The notes below the pieces were generated by a model. It had not been told where the DNA came from, searched no databases, and was given only the letters and a program-made list of their open reading frames with translations. Shown here piece by piece: positions 7,422 through 15,131 of a stretch of DNA of 64,000 nucleotides. Origin of the DNA: Glutamicibacter mishrai (GTDB taxonomy: Bacteria; Actinomycetota; Actinomycetes; Actinomycetales; Micrococcaceae). The DNA is taken from positions 2,232,001 to 2,296,000 of the forward strand of contig NZ_CP032549.1 of the NCBI RefSeq assembly GCF_012221945.1, read 5' to 3'. The translations under genes and the position numbers were made by a program. The first letter of the stretch is position 1, and every line of letters starts with the position of its first letter.

Positions 7422-8225
7422 GTGAGCATCCGAGCTCTTAAGTGGGCCTTCGATCAGAAGATCCCCACAATCCCAAAATTCGTGCTCGTCGTCTTGGGGG
7501 ACTACGCAGACGAGCGCCATTCGTGTTTTCCAGGGCAAAAACATATCGCCGATACGATTGGCGCTTCGGAATCCAGCGTGCGTCGTGCGTTGAAAGCCCT
7601 GGAGGATGAAGGGCTGATCATTCGCGAGCGAAGGACCCGGGAAAACGGTTCGCGCACCTCAGATCGATACGTCCTACCGGTCAACGTGACCGGTAGGGAT
7701 AAGGGTGGACTTACCGGTCACAGTGACACCCCCCAACCGGTCAGAGTGACCGGTAGGGGAAAACTGCCCGAAAAGGGATCAAAATCCGCGCCAGATAAGG
7801 GAAGCGAACCTGTGGATAACGAAAAACCTACCGGTCACAGTGACACCCCCATATCCGTTCTATCCCAAAGTACTATCCCAAAGAACCGTTTCGACGAGTC
7901 GAAACCTTCAAAGAACACCCCCGCACAGCGAGTAACGACCGAAGCCTACGAAGCAGTCGGGAAAGCATTCAACTACGTCGCCGTCATGAAGCTGACCGAA
8001 TGGATGCTGCGAGATAGACAGCTCACCGAGCCACAAGCAGTGCAAGCAATCGTTGACACCTACCGAGCTGGAAAACCGATCATCAAGACCACCCTCGGGC
8101 AGCTCATCGACGGCTATAACAGCAAAGCAAACACCTCGATGCAGTCCACTTCAGACCGCATGCAGCAGACACTCCTGCTCGCCCAAGAGCTAGAACAACG
8201 CAACCAGGGAGCAATCACCCAATGA
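7422..8225 (+). CDS. Replication initiator with N-terminal winged helix
   Basis: A 267-residue protein from GTG 7422 (AGGAG 7412-7416). Residues 1-85 form a replisome-organiser-type winged helix: VLVVLGDYADERHSCFPGQ, then ASESSVRRALKALEDEGLI, as in phage initiators and MarR-like folds. Residues 90-150 are a low-complexity linker with repeated TGHSDTP and VTGR units, encoded by iterons and a DnaA box. The C-terminal half resembles a helicase-loading domain. Together with the next two genes this gives an initiator-loader-helicase module, and the origin appears to lie inside this gene, as in lambda O. Confidence 0.8.
   Translation: MSIRALKWAFDQKIPTIPKFVLVVLGDYADERHSCFPGQKHIADTIGASESSVRRALKALEDEGLIIRERRTRENGSRTSDRYVLPVNVTGRDKGGLTGHSDTPQPVRVTGRGKLPEKGSKSAPDKGSEPVDNEKPTGHSDTPISVLSQSTIPKNRFDESKPSKNTPAQRVTTEAYEAVGKAFNYVAVMKLTEWMLRDRQLTEPQAVQAIVDTYRAGKPIIKTTLGQLIDGYNSKANTSMQSTSDRMQQTLLLAQELEQRNQGAITQ
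7673..7850. other. Predicted phage replication origin inside the initiator gene
   Basis: ACCGGTCA-NNG-TGAC occurs four times (7676, 7713, 7736, 7830). The first copy extends to an 11-bp perfect inverted repeat with a 3-base spacer (7673-7697), and the third has 8-bp arms. TGTGGATAA at 7811-7819 is the exact complement of the DnaA box TTATCCACA. Iterons plus a DnaA box within the initiator coding region are a recognised origin design. The coding constraint (TGHSDTP repeats) alone would not create inverted repeats. Confidence 0.65.
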
Positions 8226-8629
8226 ATATCACCGACACCGCCATGGTTCTTGCCAAAATCCAAGCATTCAACAACCGCACCTTCGACCAACCAGCAATCC
8301 AGGCATGGCACGACACCATCGGCGACCTAGACCTGACCGACTCACTAAACGCTGTGAGCGAGTACTTCCGTGAATCCAAAGAATGGATCATGCCTTCGGA
8401 TATTCGCCATGGCGTGAAGAAAATCCGCGAGGATCGCATCGGAAAAATCCGAACGGACATCCGCATCAGAGAGGAAGACGAGGACTACGACAACGTCAAA
8501 CTATCCGTTGCCCGCAAGAAGCACCTCTACAACCTCGTCGCCTCAGGCTCTATCTCGCCGGAGGAGTACCACGCCTACCACGCAGGAACCTTCGAATTAC
8601 CGGACATGCCGAAAGCGATCACGAAATGA
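8222..8629 (+). CDS. Helicase-loader candidate or replisome accessory protein
   Basis: A 135-residue protein coupled to the initiator by an ATGA overlap and to the DnaB gene by a second one. It starts with an all-helical domain (MVLAKIQAFNNRTFDQPAIQ, then WHDTIGDLDL) of the type seen in small actinophage replication proteins and DnaB-interacting loaders. A charged linker with KKIREDRIGKIRTDIRIREE and a C-terminal helical end with SPEEYHAYHAG follow. Position and size suggest it loads the helicase; this is inference. Confidence 0.65.
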   Translation: MNITDTAMVLAKIQAFNNRTFDQPAIQAWHDTIGDLDLTDSLNAVSEYFRESKEWIMPSDIRHGVKKIREDRIGKIRTDIRIREEDEDYDNVKLSVARKKHLYNLVASGSISPEEYHAYHAGTFELPDMPKAITK

Positions 8630-9882
8630 GCGGGACTCTCGAACACGCGGAACTGTCCGTCATCGGTTCAATCCTCCTCACGGGAGGCCAAGCGCTTGAT
8701 GAGATCGATTTAGACCCGTCGAGCTACCAAGATAAGCGATTAGAAGATGTTCATCGCCTGATGATCGGGATGAAAACCTGCGGCGAACCAATCAACGTTC
8801 TAACCCTGCCAAAGTACGCTCTCACGAACGCACAGCGGGTAGACGCGTCACTGCTGCACCAAGCCATGTCCGTCACTCCCACGGCCTCCACAGTGGCTTA
8901 CTACGCGAAGATCGTTGCCGATGCTCATGCAGGGCGAAACCTCGCCGCGACTGCCGACTGGATCAGGTCTCAGGCCGAACGTGGAGTGGACCCTGAACAT
9001 GTCATCGAGCAGGCGAAAGCAACCCTTGAAAGTGCTCGCGGCAGCATCGGTCTCCGTAAGATCGCACCTATCGGTTCGAACACCGAGACCTACGTGGACA
9101 ACCTCGAAAAAGAGCGCGTCTACTATCAAACACCATGGCCGCAAATCAACGACCTCATCGGCGGGCTCATGCCAGGAGCGCTCTACGTCGTCGGTGCGCG
9201 ACCATCCGTAGGCAAATCGGCGGTAGGTCTGCAACTTGCTCAGTCGCTTGAACCTTATGGGTCGGTTGCTTTCGTCAGTCTCGAAATGCTCGAAGCTGAT
9301 CTCATGGACCGCCTCATAGCCAACGAGAAGAAAATTCCTTACCAGCGAATCACCGGAGGAAGCCTCACCTCGGAGGACTGGCAGCGAATGGCCGAATGGC
9401 TGCCCACCATGGAGAACCGGCGAATCTACGTGTCCGAACCTCGCACATCGACAATGCCCGCCATCCGGGGGTTCATCAACGACGTACACCGTACAGAAGA
9501 ACTGGCCGGCGTTGTTATCGACTACCTACAGCTGATCTCCCAGGCAGGCGAAAGGATGACCGACCAAGAATTCCTATCAGACGTAACCCGCCAGTTGAAG
9601 CTGATGGCGTTACAAATGAACATTCCTATCGTTCTCCTGTCCCAGTTGAACCGTGGCAGCGCGAACCGAGAAGACAAGGTACCCCGGTCATCAGACCTGC
9701 GAGGTTCCGGCTCAATCGAGCAGGACGCGGACGTGATCATCCTCCTGCATCGTGAGCTGAAAGGCGAAGACTCATACCGGATGTACATGAACGTGGAAAA
9801 GAACCGACGAGGACGCGCAGGGGACACCGAAATGGTGTTCCAAGGTCACTACTCGAACATTCACGACGCACTCTCCGACTAA
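8626..9882 (+). CDS. DnaB-like replicative helicase
   Basis: A 418-residue hexameric helicase with the two DnaB domains. The N-terminal domain opens HAELSVIGSILLTGGQALDE. The RecA-like domain has Walker A GARPSVGKS near residue 190, the DnaB motif FVSLEM, Walker B GVVIDYLQLI, then LLSQLNR and RSSDLRGSGSIEQDADVI (helicase motifs 3-4 and arginine finger region). The frame is open further upstream to 8383, but the ATG at 8626 overlaps the previous stop and matches the DnaB N-terminus. It unwinds DNA at the phage fork. Confidence 0.93.
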   Translation: MSGTLEHAELSVIGSILLTGGQALDEIDLDPSSYQDKRLEDVHRLMIGMKTCGEPINVLTLPKYALTNAQRVDASLLHQAMSVTPTASTVAYYAKIVADAHAGRNLAATADWIRSQAERGVDPEHVIEQAKATLESARGSIGLRKIAPIGSNTETYVDNLEKERVYYQTPWPQINDLIGGLMPGALYVVGARPSVGKSAVGLQLAQSLEPYGSVAFVSLEMLEADLMDRLIANEKKIPYQRITGGSLTSEDWQRMAEWLPTMENRRIYVSEPRTSTMPAIRGFINDVHRTEELAGVVIDYLQLISQAGERMTDQEFLSDVTRQLKLMALQMNIPIVLLSQLNRGSANREDKVPRSSDLRGSGSIEQDADVIILLHRELKGEDSYRMYMNVEKNRRGRAGDTEMVFQGHYSNIHDALSD

Positions 9883-9909
9883 ACCCTAAACCAAAGCAAA
9901 GGGAAACAA

Positions 9910-10491
9910 ATGCACTCCGTGGAACTATCCAAAAACATAACCGTCCTGACCAAAGCCCATCCGGTGAAGCATATCGATCCCGAAAACGGATCAGTAAGCT
10001 ACCCAAACGAAACCAGCCTCTTCGAGCAGATCCGCAAGGAGATTGGATCAAGCAGCCGCAGGGGAGGGAAAAGCGGATCCGGGTCACGCTCACCCGTGGC
10101 CCTCGCCGCAGTTGCCCTGTGGTCCGAGATCCAAGAATCACTCAACACCAGCTACATCGCAAACACGGGCACGGAGAACCCCGAGCTCCCGCCAGAAACG
10201 AAACTCGATAGCTGGGCCTCATTCGCGAAGGATGAAGAAACCATTATCCGATGCGTGGAAACTACAAGCCAATGGATCGCTGAGATCCGCGAACTCATCA
10301 ACCCCGAACCATCCGTTGAACTAGTCGGACGATGCCCCGCCTGCGGGAACACCCACGCATTCACAGAGCAAGACGGCGAGACCATCCGAAACACTGCACT
10401 GAATGCCAGCATGTTCGGTGCAAATTGTAGGTCCTGTGGTGCACACTGGGAGCCAAAGCAATTTGAAGACCTCAAGCATCAGATTCGATAG
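9910..10491 (+). CDS. Phage protein with C-terminal zinc ribbon
   Basis: A 193-residue protein starting after AAAGGG. The first part is helical with a Gly/Ser/Arg-rich linker (SSSRRGGKSGSG). The C-terminal part has CPACGNTHAF and, 34 residues later, CRSCGAHW, a good four-cysteine zinc ribbon. Proteins of this size with a terminal ribbon are usual in the replication region of Arthrobacter-type phages. The biochemical role is unknown; nucleic-acid binding is plausible. Confidence 0.7.
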   Translation: MHSVELSKNITVLTKAHPVKHIDPENGSVSYPNETSLFEQIRKEIGSSSRRGGKSGSGSRSPVALAAVALWSEIQESLNTSYIANTGTENPELPPETKLDSWASFAKDEETIIRCVETTSQWIAEIRELINPEPSVELVGRCPACGNTHAFTEQDGETIRNTALNASMFGANCRSCGAHWEPKQFEDLKHQIR

Positions 10492-10498
10492 GAGAATC

Positions 10499-10897
10499 AT
10501 GTCAGAACGAGCATTGCGGCCTGGTGGAATGAACCCCGTCATGAGCGCACTGAAACGGTTCGAGCTACGACGAGATCTCGTGACCGGAAAATGGCATCCA
10601 ACGTTGCCTAAAGATTTCCAATCGGTGCACGCGGTGGAGGACGCTTCATATATTCCCAGGTCCAAGGATCGATCACAGGACCCGTATTTTCTGGAGGGCC
10701 CCAACGAATACAGCTTTGCGCTGTGCGGAGCCAAGATCAAAGTTGTGTTAGCTGTCGAGTTCCGCCCTGTTGATACCCAAGCCTGTGAACGCTGCGTAAT
10801 GGAATTAGCAGCGATCAACGAGCGCTACGCGACGATGACAAAAAATGCAGAACAAAAACGAAAGCTTGCACAGAACTATAAACCTGTTAAACTATAG
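10499..10897 (+). CDS. Phage protein of unknown function, end of the early operon
   Basis: A 132-residue protein with AGGAGA at 10490-10495 before ATG 10499. An upstream extension to 10403 overlaps the previous gene and is rejected. The C-terminal half contains FALCGAKIK and ACERCVMEL, which may pair as a metal site, and the tail is Lys-rich (KNAEQKRKLAQNYK). No family is recognised. Confidence 0.65.
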   Translation: MSERALRPGGMNPVMSALKRFELRRDLVTGKWHPTLPKDFQSVHAVEDASYIPRSKDRSQDPYFLEGPNEYSFALCGAKIKVVLAVEFRPVDTQACERCVMELAAINERYATMTKNAEQKRKLAQNYKPVKL

Positions 10898-10919
10898 GCA
10901 CAGGAGAAAACTGTACCCA

Positions 10920-10948
10920 AAGGCTTCCACCACGGAGGCCTTATTTTT
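10920..10948 (+). terminator. Terminator closing the early/replication operon
   Basis: AAGGCTTCC (10920-10928) pairs with GGAGGCCTT (10934-10942) with one G-T pair, followed by ATTTTT. Between it and 11145 there is no gene; a second short CG-rich repeat (CCCCGC/GCGGGG, near 10978-11006) is visible and nothing else is recognised. Confidence 0.75.
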
Positions 10949-11145
10949 ATGCCCGGAAACAGGCAGAAAGCGCCACGCCCCGCAGCGCTAAACCAAAAAG
11001 CGGGGCATCTCAATTATACGTGCCCTGAAGGAATGCGGTTAGATTGATCAGGTAGAAAGTCCGCAATGCGTCTAACTCTTCGCATCGATTGGACAGTCTG
11101 CATTAGCGTGGGTGATCATTGGCATAAACACATTCCGGAGGAAGC

Positions 11146-12207
11146 ATGCCAGACTTCTCGACATTGATTCTAAAGAGCATCTTTATGCACCAGATCCTTC
11201 TGGTAGGTGAAGGTCAAGACCGCAGTTTCGGATTGGCATTAACAGACGTTCCTGTGGAATTAAACGATCGGGACCGTGGGTTCCTCCGAAGCCGATTTGT
11301 AGACGCACTGCGTTCAGGGGCGCTTGCCATCATTCCTAATGACGAGGTGGACACACCTACTCCGAGTCTCGTTGCTAAGCACATTGAGGAACCAGGATTA
11401 AAAGCTCTCAGTCATGATCTGGCTGAGCGACTTGTTGCCGCCCAGAGAATGAATGCAAAATCTGGAATTTTGGTAGTTGCAGACGCTGTAATGGAAGGTA
11501 AAACGTCTGTTCTAATTGCTAAAGTTGAACATCAAGAAGCAATGCAGGCTAAAACCAAAAAACTTCCTAACGGTGATCGAGCCTTGTCCATTAAGCGCAT
11601 ACCGGATCTCGTTTTCGGCGATCAAAACAGAATTTATAAGGTTGCGATTCTGAGCCCTGACGCCGAAGAGCAAGCTAATATTTCCGGGTATCTTGCTGAT
11701 GTGCAGAATAGTGGACGTTTTGCCACATACTTCATATCAGAATTCCTCGGCATGCGCTTGGGTGACGAGCCTGAAGTTCTGACCAAAAAATTCATGGACA
11801 CTATGACCGAAGCGATCTCGGCGAGCTCTATGGATGCTGAAGCGAAGATGGAAGCACAGGCTGCTTTATCAGTAACACTGAAGAGCAATTCGCAGTCACT
11901 CGATCCACGAAGATTTGTCAAAGATCATATTCCACAGGTCCATCAAACTTTCGTCTTCAGGGCAGCTTTGGAGCGGGGTGCGCCACCAGTTCCTTTCAAC
12001 AAGGATATCAAGATGGTCAAGAACAACCTGGACAACATTCGGATCCAGCTGGGTAGTGATATTTCCATTGTGGCGCCAACCGAGGCGATCGGCTCTGACA
12101 GCCGGATCAAAGTGGAACGCAATAAAGAAAACAGCGTTGCCGAAACATACAACATTACAATCCCTGATGTGCCGCTGGAAAACGTCAAGAACACCCGATC
12201 TCGCTGA
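11146..12207 (+). CDS. Nucleoid-associated protein NdpA/YejK-like
   Basis: A 353-residue protein that I place in the NdpA/YejK (37-kDa nucleoid-associated protein) superfamily from its overall organisation: an N-terminal LILKSIFMHQIL strand-helix, an ILVVADA beta strand around residue 107, a KTSVLIAKVEHQEAM segment typical of the family core, and FISEFLGM near residue 198. GGAGGA at 11134-11139 is a good ribosome binding site. It is AT-richer than the flanking phage genes and forms a two-gene unit with the RelA/SpoT gene, which starts 3 bases after its stop. Such proteins bind DNA; a link to nucleotide signalling would be new. Confidence 0.68.
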   Translation: MPDFSTLILKSIFMHQILLVGEGQDRSFGLALTDVPVELNDRDRGFLRSRFVDALRSGALAIIPNDEVDTPTPSLVAKHIEEPGLKALSHDLAERLVAAQRMNAKSGILVVADAVMEGKTSVLIAKVEHQEAMQAKTKKLPNGDRALSIKRIPDLVFGDQNRIYKVAILSPDAEEQANISGYLADVQNSGRFATYFISEFLGMRLGDEPEVLTKKFMDTMTEAISASSMDAEAKMEAQAALSVTLKSNSQSLDPRRFVKDHIPQVHQTFVFRAALERGAPPVPFNKDIKMVKNNLDNIRIQLGSDISIVAPTEAIGSDSRIKVERNKENSVAETYNITIPDVPLENVKNTRSR

Positions 12208-12209
12208 CT

Positions 12210-13238
12210 ATGTCTGGACAAAGCTGGTCGGCTGCTGCCACATATGATGCGTACAAGAGCAACTATGCACTCTACGAAAAAATACTGCTTACAGCAGCCA
12301 GACAGATCGAGGACTTGCTAGACGAGTCGATGCATAGAACTCCACTTGTGGAGTCTAGACCTAAAGATCCAATGAGCTTATTTGCCAAGCAAAGTAAGCC
12401 ACCTAAGGATGGAAGTAGATCCTTTAAGTACGTCGACCCTTGGCGCGACTGCTCAGATCTCTTAGGGATACGAATTATCGTTCCTCTGGCCTCCCAGAAG
12501 TCACAGGTACAAGCTCTTATAGAGGCGTCCCATCTGTTTAAAGTTCTCGACGTTGATGATAAGAGTCAGGGTCGCGAGTATAATGAGCTAACTTATGGTG
12601 GACTGCACCTGGACTTGCTAATCTCTGGCGCGGTAACGCCGCTTTCTGATCATGTGCGATGCGAAGTTCAAATTCGTACACTCGCGGAGCATACATGGGC
12701 AGAGACTGAACATGAGTTTATTTACAAAGGACCAGATGGGGTTTCGAAGGATACGAAAAGGCAATTCGCTAGGGCTTTGGCTCTCGCAGAACTGCTCGAT
12801 CAAGAGTTAGATAAGGGGGTTCAAGAAGTGAGCTTACTCAAGTCCAATGCCCCTCTTGACTTGATGAAGGGCCTTCAGGCTCTAGCCAAGCAAATGAACT
12901 GGAGCCTTGGTAGCCGAGGGCTCACGGCTGATCACTTGCGGGAGATTGGCGCTCTGACAGATCGGTCTCCTTCGGAATTACTTACACTATCTTCCGATTT
13001 TGCATCCAAGCATAGAGACTTACTGAACCGGATCCGGGATGAAATCGGGCCTCAAGCACCCGAGTTTGATATACGAAATCACGCATTGGCTGTACAGCCT
13101 GAAGCGATTTTAGTTGCGGCTTTGATTCACGAGAATCCTTTCGCTTTCAATTCTCAGATTGAATACAGTGACCTAAGGGATCTAGTGCTTCCTATCGCGC
13201 GTTTTGTTGATGAGACTGGAATCTTCTCAACCGATTAG
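12210..13238 (+). CDS. RelA/SpoT-domain nucleotidyltransferase (small alarmone synthetase type)
   Basis: A 342-residue protein. Residues 30-200 carry the RelA/SpoT synthetase core: VESRPKDPMSLFAK (ATP-binding basic motif), DCSDLLGIRIIVPL (metal-binding Asp), YGGLHLDLLI in the G-loop position, and CEVQIRTLAEHTWAETEH (catalytic Glu). There is no HD hydrolase domain. The G-loop has Y-G-G-L-H where housekeeping enzymes have Y-R/K-S-x-H, so substrate use may differ. The C-terminal 140 residues are helical and unassigned. It could make (p)ppGpp or a related alarmone, or pyrophosphorylate tRNA like toxic SAS enzymes. The upstream partner may regulate it. Confidence 0.85.
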   Translation: MSGQSWSAAATYDAYKSNYALYEKILLTAARQIEDLLDESMHRTPLVESRPKDPMSLFAKQSKPPKDGSRSFKYVDPWRDCSDLLGIRIIVPLASQKSQVQALIEASHLFKVLDVDDKSQGREYNELTYGGLHLDLLISGAVTPLSDHVRCEVQIRTLAEHTWAETEHEFIYKGPDGVSKDTKRQFARALALAELLDQELDKGVQEVSLLKSNAPLDLMKGLQALAKQMNWSLGSRGLTADHLREIGALTDRSPSELLTLSSDFASKHRDLLNRIRDEIGPQAPEFDIRNHALAVQPEAILVAALIHENPFAFNSQIEYSDLRDLVLPIARFVDETGIFSTD

Positions 13239-13756
13239 CATATCGACTACTCAGCGGGCCAGCCTCGATGCCCAGTAGTCATTCTGGGGGCTTCTTTACA
13301 GGCTCAATGACTGAGGAACTCGCGCAACGAAATTAGACCCCATAACCTGACCAGGTTACTGGGGGGCTTAGGCACCACACAAAGCCCAGACCTGCACAGC
13401 AGAGCGGGCAAGCGCTACTAGGAACCGCCCTCGACCGCTCACGACGGGGTAGCGCACGACGGGTCAACACTCCAATGAGTGAAGGCTACCCAAGACGGTT
13501 GCGAGTAAGCACACGCTTAGTCTTCAACAACCCGAGGATAGACCTGCCCGATCAAATTTACATAGAATCCTTGGGTAGCTCCCGAGGCCAGAAAGCCCCT
13601 GACGTTCTCCTACGTCGGGGGCTTTCGTGTACCTAGGAGAAGTAGAAGAAGATCTGCATCTTTGAAGGATGCGACAAGAAGCATCATGCTCGCGGACTAT
13701 GTTCATCCCACCGCCGGCAATCTGATGCAGGTAAACCGCTAACTAGACTGCGCGAC
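13239..13756. other. 518-bp gene-free stretch with hairpins
   Basis: No credible gene is seen. There is a bulged hairpin at 13338-13364 (CCCCA/TGGGG and AACCT/AGGTT arms) without a T run, and a terminator at 13592-13625. The stretch between them is not AT-rich and could encode a small RNA, but no promoter is convincing. It separates the accessory pair from the HNH/terminase region. Confidence 0.5.
13592..13625 (+). terminator. Terminator before the first HNH gene
   Basis: AAAGCCCC (13592-13599) pairs with GGGGCTTT (13618-13625), and GACG (13601-13604) with CGTC (13613-13616), followed by CGTG. As an intrinsic terminator it would need only the stem plus the TTT included in it. Confidence 0.65.
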
Positions 13757-14230
13757 ATGGGTAATGGCAAGTCCTTTCAGGATAGGTTCTGGGCGAAAAT
13801 TCAACGTACCGAAACCTGCTGGGATTGGACCGGCGCTATAAACAGCCGTGGGTATGGAGTGATCAAGAAGAACGACAATCTTCTGCTTGCTCACCGCTAT
13901 TCCTATCAAGAACACAAAGGCAAGATCCCAACTGGGATTTCTATTGACCACGTTTGCCACAATAAGAGATGCGTCAACCCGAGCCATCTGCGACTGGCAA
14001 CTGATAAACAAAATAATGAGAATAGGTCAGGCGCGAACAGGAATAGCACGACAGGAGTTCTAGGCGTCTCACGTACTCAAGATGGAAAAATGTACAGGGT
14101 ACAGGTCATGCACAATCGAAAGAACTACCAAGCGGGCCCATTCGTTTCCATTGAAGAGGCGGAGCGCGCAGCGATTGTATTGCGAAACTCGATGTTTACG
14201 CACAACAACCTGGACCGCGTAGCTATGTAG
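13757..14230 (+). CDS. Free-standing HNH homing endonuclease with AP2-like C-terminus
   Basis: A 157-residue protein: CWDWTGAINSRGYGVI at the start, the HNH core IDHVCHNKRCVNPSHL at residues 75-90 (His, Asn, His), then a C-terminal NSTTGVLGVSRTQDGKMYRV segment as in AP2-like DNA-binding modules. This combination is typical of selfish HNH genes in phages. It lies near the packaging genes and may spread on its own; no intron is visible. Confidence 0.88.
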   Translation: MGNGKSFQDRFWAKIQRTETCWDWTGAINSRGYGVIKKNDNLLLAHRYSYQEHKGKIPTGISIDHVCHNKRCVNPSHLRLATDKQNNENRSGANRNSTTGVLGVSRTQDGKMYRVQVMHNRKNYQAGPFVSIEEAERAAIVLRNSMFTHNNLDRVAM

Positions 14231-14342
14231 ATCCGCTAAGCCCAACGATGGGCCCGGCGCTGCGACCGGGTAACGATCCAGCAACCGCCGCCCGCGTTGG
14301 AACCGGACAACCAACGCGGGTAGCAACAAGAGGTGGTGAACG
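14231..14342 (+). ncRNA. Candidate structured RNA between two HNH genes
   Basis: CCCGCGTTGG (14291-14300) pairs perfectly with CCAACGCGGG (14311-14320) around a 10-base loop. Just upstream, GATGGGCCCGG and CCGGGTAAC-type pieces allow a second stem, and CCAGCAACC resembles conserved RNA junctions. The HNH start codon follows 22 bases later after AGAGGTGG. It is not a known class that I recognise. Confidence 0.35.
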
Positions 14343-14609
14343 ATGGCAACAGAGCGCAACGGACACGGACACCGAGCCTACCGACGCAAAGCCCAACACC
14401 TCCGAAACAAACAACTCCCATGCGCATGGTGCGGACAACCAATCGACTACACACTCCCACCAAACAACGCCATGGCATTCACCGCCGACCACACACAAGC
14501 AATCGCAAACGGCGGACACCTATACAACCAAGAACTCCAACCAATGCACCGCAAATGCAACGCAACCAAAGGCGCGACCACACAACCCAACATCCGCCCC
14601 GCCGGATAA
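14343..14609 (+). CDS. HNH endonuclease, packaging-associated
   Basis: An 88-residue protein with AWCGQPID-type CAWCGQPI, the core FTADHTQAIANGGHLYN and a final MHRKCNATKG: a compact HNH nuclease with a Cys pair around the fold. Small HNH proteins next to the terminase genes are required for cos cleavage in HK97-like phages. Its position directly before the small terminase supports that role. AGAGGTGG upstream of the ATG is the ribosome binding site. Confidence 0.88.
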   Translation: MATERNGHGHRAYRRKAQHLRNKQLPCAWCGQPIDYTLPPNNAMAFTADHTQAIANGGHLYNQELQPMHRKCNATKGATTQPNIRPAG

Positions 14610-14723
14610 GGGTGGGGGTACACCCCAAGGTCGCGCCAACTGCCTCGTCCCGGGCCGCTCTTGGCGTTTCTCTCTCCGCATTTTGTTCGGTGTACCTGAT
14701 TAGTACCTGATAGGGGAATAGCG
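14610..14723 (+). other. Possible cos/packaging region upstream of the small terminase gene
   Basis: GGGGGTACACCCC near 14612-14627 is an imperfect inverted repeat, and GTACCTGAT is repeated at 14692-14700 and 14703-14711. An HNH gene and terminase flank it. The location suits a cos site, but the cut cannot be located from sequence alone. Confidence 0.3.
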
Positions 14724-15131
14724 ATGCCTAAACCTCCTGCGCCGTGCGGTACGAAGGCTGCTTATGAGCGTCATTTACGCAATAAGGAGCCGGTTGACGA
14801 TGCTTGCCGGCGAGCTAATACAGTGTCGAAGCGTCGGCAGCGTGATGAGTCGCGTAAACCGTCGCCTGAGTCGGCTCCTGGGGGTGTTGTGGTGCCTGAG
14901 ATGCCTTCTCGTGAGAACGACTTGGAGCGTGCTCGTGAGGTCTTGTGGGCTTCGATCCAATATGCGGTTGCTGAAGACCCTACTCGCGTTTCTGGGCTCA
15001 CCAAGGAGCTGCGCGAGGTTTGGAAAGAGCTAGAGGCCATTCGTGGCGAGGAAAAGCAGGAGGCCGATAGTTTTGACAGCTTCCTCGACGGCGGCAACGT
15101 TGTTGGGTTCCCAAACGCCGCGAATTCTTAA
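14724..15131 (+). CDS. Small terminase subunit
   Basis: A 135-residue protein beginning PKPPAPCGTKAAYERHLRNK, with a basic DNA-recognition region and a C-terminal helix for oligomerisation (LTKELREVWKELEAIRGEE). Size and position just before the large terminase match TerS of actinobacterial siphoviruses. Its end overlaps the large-subunit gene by 89 bp. Confidence 0.82.
   Translation: MPKPPAPCGTKAAYERHLRNKEPVDDACRRANTVSKRRQRDESRKPSPESAPGGVVVPEMPSRENDLERAREVLWASIQYAVAEDPTRVSGLTKELREVWKELEAIRGEEKQEADSFDSFLDGGNVVGFPNAANS

Noticed and set aside
7673..7850. CRISPR-like repeats
   Set aside because: Four short palindromic repeats with uneven spacing lie inside a coding region; there are no unique spacers of constant length and no cas genes in the window.
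14231..14609. Possible IscB/IsrB-type OMEGA system (HNH gene with adjacent RNA)
   Set aside because: The HNH protein is only 88 residues with no RuvC or bridge helix, so it cannot be an RNA-guided nuclease of that kind.
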